Shown here: one piece after another, positions 46,629 through 57,081 of the stretch
How the letters are laid out: every line of letters starts with the position of its first letter
How positions within the stretch are numbered: the stretch's first letter is position 1
NCBI RefSeq assembly: GCF_014208105.1
Contig: NZ_JACHMQ010000001.1
Coordinates: forward strand, 1,984,001-2,048,000
Direction of reading: 5' to 3'
DNA from: Actinomadura coerulea
GTDB taxonomy: Bacteria; Actinomycetota; Actinomycetes; Streptosporangiales; Streptosporangiaceae
Length of the DNA: 64,000 nt
Notes under the pieces: generated by a model
The model's database searches: none
Seen by the model: only the letters and a program-made list of their open reading frames with translations
What the model was told of the DNA's origin: nothing
Position numbers and translations under genes: made by a program

Positions 46629-47054
46629 ATGCTGCGGGGATTCGCCACCATCAGCTTCTGGGCGGACGACGTGGAGGCGGCCAAGGACTGGTACGCCGAG
46701 CTGCTGGGGATGCAGCCGTACTACCGCGTCGCGGGTCCGGACGGCCGCGCCGCCTACTACGAGTTCCGGGTGGGCGACTACGAGCACGAGCTTGGGCTGA
46801 TCGACGCGCGGTTCCGTCCGGGAGGGCCGCCGGCGGGTCCGGGCGGGGCGGTCATGTTCTGGCACGTGGACGACCTGGAGGCGGCGGTGGAGCGGCTGCT
46901 GGCGATGGGCGCGCGGCAGCACGAGAAGATCACCGAGCGGGGCGAGGGGACGGGGTTCGCGACCGCGTCGGTGGTCGACCCGTTCGGCAACGTGCTGGGC
47001 GTGATGACCAACCCGCACTACCTGGAGGTGCTGGCCAGGGCCGCGCCCCGCTGA
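46629..47054 (+). CDS. VOC (glyoxalase/bleomycin resistance-like) protein
   Basis: A 141-residue single VOC domain protein (GFATISFWADDVEAAKDWYAELLGMQPYY ... VVDPFGNVLGVMTNP). Metal ligands are plausible at Glu in YYEFRVGDYEHELGL and His in FWHVDDLE. ATG 46629 follows GGAGATCGGAGG. It is divergent from the WYL regulator, a pairing often seen in actinomycetes. It could bind a drug or process a methylglyoxal-like substrate. Confidence 0.87.
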   Translation: MLRGFATISFWADDVEAAKDWYAELLGMQPYYRVAGPDGRAAYYEFRVGDYEHELGLIDARFRPGGPPAGPGGAVMFWHVDDLEAAVERLLAMGARQHEKITERGEGTGFATASVVDPFGNVLGVMTNPHYLEVLARAAPR

Positions 47055-47104
47055 CGCCCCCGCTGACGGCCCCGTCGACGGTGCCGCGTTCGCGGGCTGC
47101 GCCG

Positions 47105-47136
47105 CCCGGCCCGCCGGGGATGTCCGGCGGGCCGGG
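47105..47136. terminator. Bidirectional terminator hairpin
   Basis: Perfect 13-base arms CCCGGCCCGCCGG and CCGGCGGGCCGGG around GGATGT. It lies between the converging VOC gene and the UvrA-like gene, so it can end both transcripts. Confidence 0.75.
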
Positions 47137-47141
47137 GCGGG

Positions 47142-49451
<2,310 letters not shown>

Positions 49452-49532
49452 GGGGGCTTCCTCACTGGCTTGGTATCTTAGGACGTAAAGAGATCCTCGA
49501 TTTCGACAGTTTATGGCATAAGGAGATGCACG

Positions 49533-50354
49533 GTGGTCGTCTTCGCCGGGCAGGGCGATCCGCGCCGCTCGATGGACCTGCTGTGGCGCGGCGCGCGGGC
49601 GCCCCGCACGGGGCCGGGGCCGCGGCCGGGGCTGAGCGTGGAGGTGATCGTGGACACCGCGATCGCCGTCGCCGACGCCGAGGGGATGGCGGCGCTGTCG
49701 ATGCGCGCGGTCGGGGAGCGGCTCGGCCGCACGGCGATGGCCCTGTACACCTACGTTCCGGGCAAGGCCGAGCTGGTGGACCTGATGTACGACCGCGCGC
49801 TGGCCGAGCTGCCCGGCGGCTACGACACCGCGGACGGCTGGCGCGCGGCGCTGATCCGGTGGGCGCGGGACTCCTGGGAGTTCTACCTGCGGCATCCGTG
49901 GATGCTGCAGGTGTCGCAGGCGCGCCCCGTGCTCGGGCCGAACGAGTACCGGGCACTGGAGGCGCTGCTGGAAGTGCTGGCCCCCACGGGGCTGCCGGCG
50001 CGGGAGGTGCGGCGCGCGGTGTCGGCGCTGTCGAGCGTGGTGCGCGGCGCGGCGCAGACCCTCGCCGAGTCGCGGCAGGCGGTGCGGGCGACGGGCCTGT
50101 CGGAGGAGCAGTGGTGGTACGGCCGGGCCGGCGCCCTGGAGGCGCTGGCGCCGGGGTTCAGCGAGCGCTTCCCGCTGGTGGCCTGGCTGAACGCGGAGGA
50201 CGTCCTCGGCGGGGCCGAGGACGTCCCCTATCTGGAGCAGGCGGCGCGGGAGGCGCTCGAGGGCGGCCTGGCGCTGGTCCTGGACGGCGTCGCCGCCGCC
50301 CTGCGCGCCGGAGGGGGCGCCGAGGCGGCCGGCGGCGGGCCCCCGGGCGGCTGA
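49533..50354 (+). CDS. TetR-family regulator (TetR_C_1 type)
   Basis: A 273-residue regulator with helix-turn-helix MRAVGERLGRTAMALYTYVPGKAELVDLM and a large C-terminal drug-binding domain like that of TetR/PsrA-type sensors of polyketides. GTG 49533 follows AAGGAG. It is divergent from the DrrC-like gene across an 81-base AT-rich gap and most likely controls it. Its C-terminal tail is Gly/Ala-rich low complexity. Confidence 0.88.
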   Translation: MVVFAGQGDPRRSMDLLWRGARAPRTGPGPRPGLSVEVIVDTAIAVADAEGMAALSMRAVGERLGRTAMALYTYVPGKAELVDLMYDRALAELPGGYDTADGWRAALIRWARDSWEFYLRHPWMLQVSQARPVLGPNEYRALEALLEVLAPTGLPAREVRRAVSALSSVVRGAAQTLAESRQAVRATGLSEEQWWYGRAGALEALAPGFSERFPLVAWLNAEDVLGGAEDVPYLEQAAREALEGGLALVLDGVAAALRAGGGAEAAGGGPPGG

Positions 50355-50358
50355 GGAG

Positions 50359-50510
50359 TCAGCCGAAGATCGCGGCGGGGTCGCCGGTGAGCCAGACGTT
50401 GTCGATGACGACGCGGCGCATCACCCAGGCGGGCCCGTCCCCGGCGCGCACGAGCTCGGCGTCGTAGAGGTTCTTCAGCAGGGCGTGGACCGACCGGTCG
50501 GCGGTGAGAC
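50359..50510 (-). pseudogene. C-terminal scrap of an NTF2/SnoaL-like gene
   Basis: The minus strand reads VHALLKNLYDAELVRAGDGPAWVMRRVVIDNVWLTGDPAAIFG, the usual end of SnoaL-like proteins (DELVRxxDGWRIxRRVLxxxWLxGDP). The N-terminal two thirds are missing and the reading becomes low-complexity upstream of 50510. A broken gene is more likely than a real short one. Confidence 0.5.
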
Positions 50511-50645
50511 GGCCCGGGTCCGCGCGTTCACCCGCGCGGCCGTGGACCTGCTCGCCGCCGGCGGCGGCTGACCGGCGGGACGCGGCGTGTGAGGTGGGTC
50601 TCTCGGCGGCGCCGGACGTCACATCCGGGCCGCCGAAGGCCTCCT

Positions 50646-51302
50646 ATGAGTATGGAGACCTTCGCGGTCCAGCCGCGCGACATGACCTGCCACACCCTCC
50701 TGTACGCCGCCCACCAGGCGTTCCGCCGGGACCTGGACCGGCTCGGGGCGGCCGCGGCGGCGGGCAAGGGCCGGGCGTCGCACGTGCGCGCGGGCTGGGA
50801 GAACCTCAAGGAGCAGCTCCGGCTGCACCAGGAGCTGGAGGACGGGTGGCTGTGGCCGCGGGTGGAGCGCGCGGTGGCGGGCCGCCGGGCCGAGCGGGCG
50901 GTGCTGGAGGAGATACGCGCCGAGCACGCCCGCCTGGTCCCCCTGATCGCCCGCGTCGACGCGGCGATGGACGCGGCGATGGACGCGGCGGGGCAGGGCG
51001 GTGACCTGCCGGCGGCGGTGCGCGAGCTGCGCGAGGCGCTGGAGCGGCATCTGCTGCACGAGGAGATGAGCGCGCTGCCGCTCGCGGAGTCGGTGCTGAC
51101 CGGTGCGGAGTGGCGGGCGCTGGCCGCCCAGGCGCGAGACCGCTGCGAGGCGGGGACGCCGCTGTTCGTCCCGTGGGTGGTGGACGGGATCGGGCCGGTG
51201 GAGCGCAGCCGTTTCCTGACGGCGCTGCCCAGGCCGCTGCGGGAGCTGAACCGGGTGATGTGGGAGCCCCGCTACCGCAAGCGCCGGCTCTGGAGCATCT
51301 GA
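50646..51302 (+). CDS. Hemerythrin-domain protein
   Basis: A 218-residue four-helix-bundle protein with spaced His/Glu residues of the di-iron type: His in TCHTLLYAAHQAF, LRLHQELEDGWLW, EEIRAEHARL and LERHLLHEEMSALPL. Hemerythrin proteins bind O2, NO or iron and act in redox sensing or protection. ATG 50646. The 3' end is followed by a hairpin and the converging antiporter operon. The bound ligand is not known. Confidence 0.85.
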   Translation: MSMETFAVQPRDMTCHTLLYAAHQAFRRDLDRLGAAAAAGKGRASHVRAGWENLKEQLRLHQELEDGWLWPRVERAVAGRRAERAVLEEIRAEHARLVPLIARVDAAMDAAMDAAGQGGDLPAAVRELREALERHLLHEEMSALPLAESVLTGAEWRALAAQARDRCEAGTPLFVPWVVDGIGPVERSRFLTALPRPLRELNRVMWEPRYRKRRLWSI

Positions 51303-51322
51303 CCCGCCTGTGCGGAGGCGGG
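51303..51322. terminator. Hairpin between hemerythrin and antiporter genes
   Basis: CCCGCCT and AGGCGGG arms around GTGCGG, immediately after the hemerythrin stop and before the converging mnhD stop. It can end both transcripts. Confidence 0.6.
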
Positions 51323-51329
51323 CCGGGGG

Positions 51330-53153
51330 TCAGAAGCGGGTGGTGAGCAGGGCCAGGACGGCGACGCCCGCGGTGAGCCAGGCGGCGTAGTCGCCGACGT
51401 GGCCCGAGTGCAGTTCGTGCAGGCGGCGGGTGGCGGCGCCGACGGCGCGTGCGAGCGGGGCGCGTGCGGCGGGGGCCGCCGGGCGGGTGCGGGCGGCGCG
51501 GCGGACGCCGGCGGCGGCCACGGCCACCGCCAGCAGCAGGGTGACGGCCGATCCGGCGAGGCCCGCGGGGGTCCAGGGCTCGGCGGGCGGGGCGTGCGGG
51601 CGGGTGAGGTGGCCGTCCAGGACGAGGGCGGCGTAGGCGTCGCGGTCGGCGAACAGCGCGGCGGCGTCGGCGACGGGCCCGCCGGGCAGCAGCCCGACGG
51701 CCAGGCCGGCGGCCAGCAGCGCGACGGCGGGCGCGACCATGACCCAGGGGAGGGACGCGAGGATGCCGGGCGTCTCGGGCCCTTCGTGCTCGCCCTCCTG
51801 CGCGCCCGCTTCCGGAGGGCCGGTCTCGCCGGGGTCGCGGCGCAGGGGCATGCCGCGCCACACCACCAGCCACACGCGCAGGACGGCGCCGGCGGTGACG
51901 GCGCCGGCGGCGATGGACAGGGGCGTGAACCACCACCAGCCCCGCTCCAGGACGGCGTGCTCGGTGACCGAGTGCCCGGCGAACAGCCCCGACGGCGGGA
52001 GGCCGGCCAGGCACAGCGCTCCGATGAGGACGACGGCGCCGGTGACGGGCATGACGCGTCCGCGTCCGCGCAGGTCGCGTGCGTCGACGGTCTGGTACCG
52101 GTTCAGCAGCGCCCCGGCGGCGAGGAACAGCGCGCCCTTCACGCCGGCGTGCCCGGCCAGGTAGTAGGCGGTGCCCGACAGCGCCGCGGGGGTGCCGGCG
52201 GCGACGCCGACCAGCAGCAGCCCGGCGTGGCTGATGGTGGAGTAGGCCAGCAGCCGTTTGACGTGGTGCTGCAGGACGCACATGACCGCGCCCAGGATCG
52301 CTGCGGCGGCGCCGAGGACGGCGACGGCGCGCAGCGGCACCAGCCCGGGGAACACCGCCCAGTAGGTCCGCGCGACCCCGTAGACCCCGAGTTCGACCAT
52401 GACGCCGGAGAACAGGACGCAGACGGGGGTGGGGGCGACGGCGTGGGCGTCGGCGAGCCAGAAGTGGAAGGGGACGGCGGCGGCCTTGACCAGGTAGCCG
52501 GTGCAGATGAGCACGAACGCGGCGGTGATCAGGGCGCCCGGGCGGCCGTGGGCTCCGGTGCCGGTGAGGTGGCGGCCGATGGCGGCCAGTCCGAGCTGCC
52601 CGGTGCGGCCGTAGACCAGGGCGATGCCGGCGAGGGTGAGGTAGGCGCCCAGGGACTGGACGATGCCGAAGTTCAGCGCGCCGTGGACGGTGGCGGGCTC
52701 CTCGGAGCGGTAGCCGGTGAGCGCGAACGCCACGACGCTCATCAGCTCGAAGAACACGAAGGCGTCGAACAGGTCGCCGGTGTAGACGAACGCGCACATG
52801 GAGGCCAGGAACAGCAGGATGAGCGCGTGGAAGACCGCCTGGATCTCGGTGAAGTAGCGCCAGGAGAACGCCAGCGCGGCCAGGGTGAGGGCGGCGGCGA
52901 CGCAGGCGAGCGCGGCGGCGAGGGGGTCGGCGGCCAGGGGGATGCCGACGCCGGTGCCGGGGCCCCAGCCGCCGAGCCAGGTGACCTGGGGGCGGTGGGG
53001 GGCGCGGGCGAGGGTGAGGGCGGTCAGGGCGGTCACGGCGGCGGCGGTGGCCAGGGCGGTGACGTCGACGGCGGGGCGCGGCAGCCGCCGCCCGGTGGCG
53101 GCGAGCAGGGCGGCGACCAGGACGGGCAGCGCGACGGTGGCCTGAAGGATCAC
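51330..53153 (-). CDS. mnhD: Mrp-type antiporter subunit D (proton-channel subunit)
   Basis: A 607-residue protein with about 14-16 membrane helices of the NuoL/M/N family: HHVKRLLAYSTISHAGLLLVGVA and PFHFWLADAHAVAPTPVCVLFSG carry the conserved Lys/His of the proton path. GTG 53153 overlaps the stop of mnhC (GTGA). It is the last and largest gene of a seven-gene operon for a multi-subunit cation/proton antiporter in the cytoplasmic membrane. It is longer than usual MrpD (about 490) and may cover part of the missing MrpA role. Confidence 0.88.
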   Translation of the reverse strand: MILQATVALPVLVAALLAATGRRLPRPAVDVTALATAAAVTALTALTLARAPHRPQVTWLGGWGPGTGVGIPLAADPLAAALACVAAALTLAALAFSWRYFTEIQAVFHALILLFLASMCAFVYTGDLFDAFVFFELMSVVAFALTGYRSEEPATVHGALNFGIVQSLGAYLTLAGIALVYGRTGQLGLAAIGRHLTGTGAHGRPGALITAAFVLICTGYLVKAAAVPFHFWLADAHAVAPTPVCVLFSGVMVELGVYGVARTYWAVFPGLVPLRAVAVLGAAAAILGAVMCVLQHHVKRLLAYSTISHAGLLLVGVAAGTPAALSGTAYYLAGHAGVKGALFLAAGALLNRYQTVDARDLRGRGRVMPVTGAVVLIGALCLAGLPPSGLFAGHSVTEHAVLERGWWWFTPLSIAAGAVTAGAVLRVWLVVWRGMPLRRDPGETGPPEAGAQEGEHEGPETPGILASLPWVMVAPAVALLAAGLAVGLLPGGPVADAAALFADRDAYAALVLDGHLTRPHAPPAEPWTPAGLAGSAVTLLLAVAVAAAGVRRAARTRPAAPAARAPLARAVGAATRRLHELHSGHVGDYAAWLTAGVAVLALLTTRF

Positions 53154-53503
53154 GGTTCGAGGGGGCGCAGGGCGCCGGGGTCCAGGGTGCCGCGCCGTTT
53201 GGCGACCTGGACGGACAGGGCGAGCAGCAGCGCGGTGACGGTGGCGCCGACGACGATGTCGGTGAGGGTCATGGCCTGGACGACGGGGTCGGTGACGGGC
53301 CCGCCGGCGGGGGGCGGCGGCCGGTCGGAGAACACCGGGGCGGTGGCGCCGGAGCGGTAGCCGATGGCCAGCAGCAGCACGTAGGTGCCGGACTGGGTGA
53401 CCGACAGGCACACCACGGCGTGCACGAGGTCGCGGGTGGTGACGATGCCGTAGAGGCCGGCGAGCATGATCCAGCCGGCGGTGAGGTAGGGGACGGTGCT
53501 CAC
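53150..53503 (-). CDS. mnhC: Mrp-type antiporter subunit C
   Basis: A 117-residue, three-helix NuoK-like protein (LTAGWIMLAGLYGIVTTRDLVHAVVCLSVTQSGTYVLLLAIGYR, then DIVVGATVTALLLALSVQVAKR). Start GTG 53503 overlaps the mnhB stop. It is a membrane subunit of the antiporter complex. Confidence 0.9.
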   Translation of the reverse strand: MSTVPYLTAGWIMLAGLYGIVTTRDLVHAVVCLSVTQSGTYVLLLAIGYRSGATAPVFSDRPPPPAGGPVTDPVVQAMTLTDIVVGATVTALLLALSVQVAKRRGTLDPGALRPLEP

Positions 53504-54222
53504 GCGGGCTCCCGCGGGTCGCCGGCCGGGGGGTGTTCGCGGATCAGGAGGGCCTGTTCGAAGAACTTGCCGAGCAGCAGGACCAGCGCGCAGCCGACCT
53601 CCACCCCGACGGCGGTGTTGAGGGCGGGGACGCGCCCGGCGGGGGAGGCGCCGGCGGCGGCCAGGGCCAGCAGGACGAACGCGGCGGCGGCGACGGCCTC
53701 GGTGGACTCGAACACCGGGATGGGCCGCAGCCGCTGCAGGGCGGGGTAGTCGCCGGCCAGGTAGAGCAGGTGGATCGCGGTGCCGAGGATGACGCCGCCC
53801 TGGAAGCCGCCGCCGGGGGACTGGGCGCCGTGCGCGACGATGTAGACGCCGGTGAGCAGGGTGAGGGGGAGCAGCAGGTGACCGACGATGCGCAGCGCGT
53901 CGGAGACCTCGGCGGGCCCGTGCCGGTGGGTGGCGCCGCCGCGCTCGTCCTCGCTGCGCACGACGCGCAGCAGCGCCACGGCGGCGATCGCCGCCGACAG
54001 CAGGATGAGCTCCTCGCCGAGGGTGTCGAAGGCGCGCTGGTCGAAGTTGACGGAGGAGACCACGTTGGGGGTGCCCCGCAGCACGGCGTGGTGGACGGCG
54101 CGGTCGGCGTAGGGGTGCAGGGAGCCGCCGAACGCGGGCAGGCCGAGGGTCCCGCCGGTGAACAGGGCGGCGGTCCCGGCGGCGCCGGCGGCGAACAGGG
54201 TGACGCGGGTGCGGGGCCTCAC
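53500..54222 (-). CDS. mnhB: Fused MbhE-like and MnhB subunit
   Basis: A 240-residue membrane protein of two parts. Residues about 5-95 with VSSVNFDQRAFDTLGEELILLSA match the MbhE segment found at the end of MrpA; residues about 110-225 with LLTGVYIVAHGAQSPGGGFQGGVI match MnhB. The fusion, with the preceding DUF4040 protein, shows that the C-terminal part of MrpA is split here into separate or fused subunits. GTG 54222 overlaps the previous stop. Confidence 0.87.
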   Translation of the reverse strand: MRPRTRVTLFAAGAAGTAALFTGGTLGLPAFGGSLHPYADRAVHHAVLRGTPNVVSSVNFDQRAFDTLGEELILLSAAIAAVALLRVVRSEDERGGATHRHGPAEVSDALRIVGHLLLPLTLLTGVYIVAHGAQSPGGGFQGGVILGTAIHLLYLAGDYPALQRLRPIPVFESTEAVAAAAFVLLALAAAGASPAGRVPALNTAVGVEVGCALVLLLGKFFEQALLIREHPPAGDPREPA

Positions 54223-54650
54223 CGGCGCGCCTGCCCGCCGTCGTGCGGGCCCCCGCTGGGCCCGTCCGTGCTGGGCCCGCTCGCGCCTTGGCGGCGGGGC
54301 TCGGCGCGTTCTGCTCCGCTCCTGTCCTTGTCGGTGTCGCGGTAGCGGCGGGTGGCGTGCAGGGCCAGCACGACCAGCAGCGGCACCAGGACGGTCCCGA
54401 CGCCGATCTGGGACATCGCGACGTCGGGGGCCTGGAGGATGAGGAACAGCAGGCCGAGGACCATCCCGTACCCCGACAGCACGATCGCCTGGCGGACGGG
54501 GTCGCGGGTCAGGACGACGGCGGTGGCCATGAGCGCGGCGAGGGCGAGGGCGGCGGCGATGAGGGCGTCGGCGAGCGGCCCGGACAGCGCGTCGGGCGCC
54601 GCCGCGGTCCCGGCGCCGATCCCGGCGGCGAGCGTGAGGGTGGCGGTCAC
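54219..54650 (-). CDS. DUF4040 (MbhD-like) antiporter subunit
   Basis: A 143-residue membrane protein with RDPVRQAIVLSGYGMVLGLLFLILQAPDVAMSQIGVG, the DUF4040 signature normally within MrpA. Three to four helices are followed by a polar C-terminal tail of about 40 residues (Asp/Arg/Gly-rich). GTG 54650, 7 bases after mnhG. It probably contributes to the ion path at the interface of the complex. Confidence 0.85.
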   Translation of the reverse strand: MTATLTLAAGIGAGTAAAPDALSGPLADALIAAALALAALMATAVVLTRDPVRQAIVLSGYGMVLGLLFLILQAPDVAMSQIGVGTVLVPLLVVLALHATRRYRDTDKDRSGAERAEPRRQGASGPSTDGPSGGPHDGGQARR

Positions 54651-54657
54651 GGCGGGT

Positions 54658-54951
54658 TCACTCCGATCGGCCGGCGGTGCGTTCGACGGCCTGCCCGGCG
54701 GTGGCGACCGTGGCGGGGCCGGTCGCGGCGAGCAGGACGGCGATGACGGCGAGCTTGGCGACGTCGTGCCAGGACGACCAGGGCCGCAGCGCCAGCCCGG
54801 CGATGAGCAGCGGCGCTGCCAGGGCGGTGACGGGCGCGACGGCGTGCAGGCGGGCGGCGGCGCCGCGGGTGCGGGGCAGCCGCAGCCCGGCGGCGACGGC
54901 GATGGCGGTCCCGGCCCACGTCAGCGTGTCGGCGAGCAGGTCCAGACTCAT
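54658..54951 (-). CDS. mnhG: Mrp-type antiporter subunit G
   Basis: A 97-residue three-helix protein (LRLPRTRGAAARLHAVAPVTALAAPLLIAGLAL, the PhaG/MnhG pattern). ATG 54951 follows the strong ribosome site AAAGGGAGGG; GTG 54969 is in frame but less likely. Part of the antiporter complex. Confidence 0.87.
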   Translation of the reverse strand: MSLDLLADTLTWAGTAIAVAAGLRLPRTRGAAARLHAVAPVTALAAPLLIAGLALRPWSSWHDVAKLAVIAVLLAATGPATVATAGQAVERTAGRSE

Positions 54952-54965
54952 CGGGGCCCTCCCTT

Positions 54966-55232
54966 TCACAGGGTCCGGCTCAGGAACCGGGCGAACACCA
55001 GGGATCCGGCGAACGACAGCAGCGCCAGGACCAGGGCGACATCGAGGTAGGCGGGCCGGCCGTAGGCGGCGGCCAGCAGCACCAGCACGAGGGTGACCAG
55101 CGGCCCGGTGACGATCAGGCCGGCCAGCCGCCGGGCGGGCGGTCCGCGCAGCGTGGCCAGCAGCGCCGGGAGCAGCGCGCCGATCATGAGGGCCAGGGCG
55201 GGTATCGCGGTGCCCGCGGCGTCGGTCTTCAC
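54966..55232 (-). CDS. mnhF: Mrp-type antiporter subunit F
   Basis: An 88-residue three-helix protein (ARRLAGLIVTGPLVTLVLVLLAAAYGRPAYLDVALVLALLSFAGSLVFARFL), typical MnhF/PhaF. GTG 55232 overlaps the mnhE stop as GTGA. Membrane subunit of the antiporter. Confidence 0.85.
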   Translation of the reverse strand: MKTDAAGTAIPALALMIGALLPALLATLRGPPARRLAGLIVTGPLVTLVLVLLAAAYGRPAYLDVALVLALLSFAGSLVFARFLSRTL

Positions 55233-55822
55233 GGCGGCCCTGCCCGGTGCCGCCCGGCGGGCCGGGCGGGGTCGCCGACGAGCCCGGCGCGCCGCAGGCT
55301 CCGCTCGAACGGCGAGGGGCCGGTCAGGCGGTGCACGCGCAGCAGCGCGCGTTCGGGGTCGGCGCCGCCGACGTAGGTGCCGGGGGAGGTCGACATCAGC
55401 AGGGTCGCGGCGCCCCGCCCGGCGGGGCCGGGCGGGCAGGCCAGCGTCGTCCAGTCCCCGCCGGACGCGCCGCGCAGGGTGATGCGGGCGGTGTCGGCGA
55501 CGATCTGGGCGGGGAGCCGGGCCAGGGGCGCGAGGAGCCGCCCGGCCGCGGCCGGGCGGCCGGTCCCGTCCCCGCCCGCGGTGCGGGCGGTGCCGGTGGT
55601 GAGCAGGGCCCGGCGCGCGGCGACCGCCGCCGCGGCGCCCGCGGCGGCGGTGAGCGCGCCGAGGGTGATCTCGGTGATGGAGATGGTCGACACCAGGGCC
55701 AGGTACACCGCCAGCAGCGCCGTCCACCAGCCCAGCGGCTCGGCGGCGCGCCGGGCGGGGCCGGGTCGCGGCCGCGGTGGCGGCGCGCCCGGCGGCTCAT
55801 CGGGTGGCATGGGGTTCGGCAT
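55229..55822 (-). CDS. mnhE: Mrp-type antiporter subunit E
   Basis: A 197-residue protein: Pro-rich N-terminus, two or three helices (WTALLAVYLALVSTISITEITLGALTAAAGAAAAVAARRALL), and the soluble C-terminal domain (STSPGTYVGGADPERALLRVHRL) of MnhE. ATG 55822 is chosen; ATG 55810 is also possible. First gene of the operon; its promoter lies in 55823-56036. Confidence 0.85.
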   Translation of the reverse strand: MPNPMPPDEPPGAPPPRPRPGPARRAAEPLGWWTALLAVYLALVSTISITEITLGALTAAAGAAAAVAARRALLTTGTARTAGGDGTGRPAAAGRLLAPLARLPAQIVADTARITLRGASGGDWTTLACPPGPAGRGAATLLMSTSPGTYVGGADPERALLRVHRLTGPSPFERSLRRAGLVGDPARPAGRHRAGPP

Positions 55823-56036
55823 ACCCGGAGCGAGGGTTCCAACCGTCGGCACCGGACGCCGGCGGTGTCGCGGTCCGCGGGGCCGGGACACCGCCGCGGG
55901 CGGCCGGCATGTTTGCGGTGGCCGGGTGGGGTAGGCCGCGGTACGGCCGACGAACGCGATTCTTCCCCTGCGGGCCGCCGCGCCCGGCGCGGCGGCCCGC
56001 GGGTTCGGCAGGAAGATCCCCCCGACGGAAGGACGG

Positions 56037-56444
56037 ATGATGGAGACCCCCTCGGTCCCGGGCAACGGGTCCGGACAGGCGAGCAAGAACGTGAGCAGGG
56101 CGGCGGGTAAGGCGGCGGGCACGGCCGAGGCCGCCGGCACGGGCGCCAAGGACACCGCCAAGACCACCGCGAAGGGCACGAAGGACACCGCGCAGGGCAC
56201 GGCCAAGGGCACGGCGGGCACCGCCAAGGGCGCTGCGCAGGGCGCCAAGGGCGCTGCGCAGGGTGCGGCGAAGACGGCGGGGACGGGCGTCGCGCGGGCC
56301 GGCGGCCAGGTGGCGGCGCTGCCGGGCCGTGTGGCGGGCGTGGCCAAGCTCCTCACGCTCGGCCGGTTCCTGCGGGCGGTGCCGGTGGCGGGCGCGGCCG
56401 TCGCCGGGATCGTCGTCGGGCGCCTGACCGCCCGCAAGCGCTGA
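56037..56444 (+). CDS. Lys/Ala/Gly/Thr-repeat protein with C-terminal membrane segment
   Basis: A 135-residue basic protein. Residues about 20-85 consist of imperfect repeats of the form KGTxxTAKGAAQGAKGA (histone-H1-like low complexity); residues about 90-130 hold a hydrophobic helix (FLRAVPVAGAAVAGIVVGRL) and a basic end. There is no known domain. It precedes the gas vesicle operon but is separated from it by a strong hairpin. Possible roles are DNA compaction near the membrane or gas vesicle assembly; both are guesses. Confidence 0.65.
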   Translation: MMETPSVPGNGSGQASKNVSRAAGKAAGTAEAAGTGAKDTAKTTAKGTKDTAQGTAKGTAGTAKGAAQGAKGAAQGAAKTAGTGVARAGGQVAALPGRVAGVAKLLTLGRFLRAVPVAGAAVAGIVVGRLTARKR

Positions 56445-56474
56445 GCCCCGGCACCCGGGAAGTTCGTGGAGAGG

Positions 56475-56512
56475 GCGACGCCCCCGCAGAACCCGTTCTG
56501 CGGGGGCGTCGC
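56475..56512. terminator. Strong terminator hairpin before gas vesicle operon
   Basis: Perfect 18-base arms, GCGACGCCCCCGCAGAAC and its complement, around CC. It follows the repeat-protein gene and isolates the gvp promoter from it. Confidence 0.85.
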
Positions 56513-56568
56513 ACGCGCTTGGACGGACATTTCGTCTTGACCGGGTCATAACCGGAAACAGATCTCCT

Positions 56569-56592
56569 GTTTAGGCAGACCGAGACGGGTAC
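56569..56592 (+). promoter_or_regulatory. SigB/SigF-type promoter of gas vesicle operon
   Basis: GTTT (56569-56572), 14 bases, GGGTAC (56587-56592). This matches the stress sigma factor consensus GNNT-N14-16-GGGTAC/T of actinomycete SigB and fits the related SigF pattern. The expected transcript start lies about 45 bases before gvpA. Confidence 0.6.
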
Positions 56593-56646
56593 ACCGGGGT
56601 TCATGCTTCACCCCCTAACGGGTCAACCCCGAGAAGGAGCGATCAC

Positions 56647-57081
56647 ATGACTGGGCCGATCGCCCAGCAGACTTCGGGCAGCAATGTCGTGCAGCGCGGC
56701 GGCTCCGGCAGCGGCCTCGCCGACGTGGTCGACCTGATCCTGGAGAAGGGTCTGGTCATCGACCTGTACGCGCGGGTCTCGCTGGTGGGAATCGAGATCC
56801 TCACGATCGACGTGCGGATCGTGGTCGCCAGTGTCGACACCTACCTGCGGTTCGCCGAGGCGGTGAACCGTCTGGACATCGCTCACGACGGCACCTCGCA
56901 GGGCCTGCCGGAGTTCGTTGGCGGAATGCAGGAGTCGGGCGCCAAGAAGAAGACGCGCGGTGCCCTGGAAGGGGCGCAGGACCGGCTGAAGGAGACCTTC
57001 GGCGGCGACTCCGACAACGAAGAGGAAAAGGAACCCGCACGGCGCCGTTCGTCGCGCAAGAAGGAGGACGAGGAAGAATGA
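56647..57081 (+). CDS. gvpA: Gas vesicle structural protein GvpA
   Basis: A 144-residue protein: residues about 22-85 are the conserved GvpA/J fold ([50 protein letters not shown]) that forms the ribs of the gas vesicle wall. A charged Glu/Lys-rich tail of about 60 residues follows, as in actinomycetes. ATG 56647 follows GAGAAGGAGCG. First gene of the eight-gene operon; overlaps the next by 4 bases. Confidence 0.9.
   Translation: MTGPIAQQTSGSNVVQRGGSGSGLADVVDLILEKGLVIDLYARVSLVGIEILTIDVRIVVASVDTYLRFAEAVNRLDIAHDGTSQGLPEFVGGMQESGAKKKTRGALEGAQDRLKETFGGDSDNEEEKEPARRRSSRKKEDEEE

Noticed and set aside
50646..51302. Hemerythrin gene as part of the antiporter operon
   Set aside because: It is on the opposite strand and converges, with a hairpin between.
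51399..53360. 653-codon plus-strand frame opposite mnhD/mnhC
   Set aside because: Gly/Gln/Asp-rich composition with no structure; shadow of membrane subunits.
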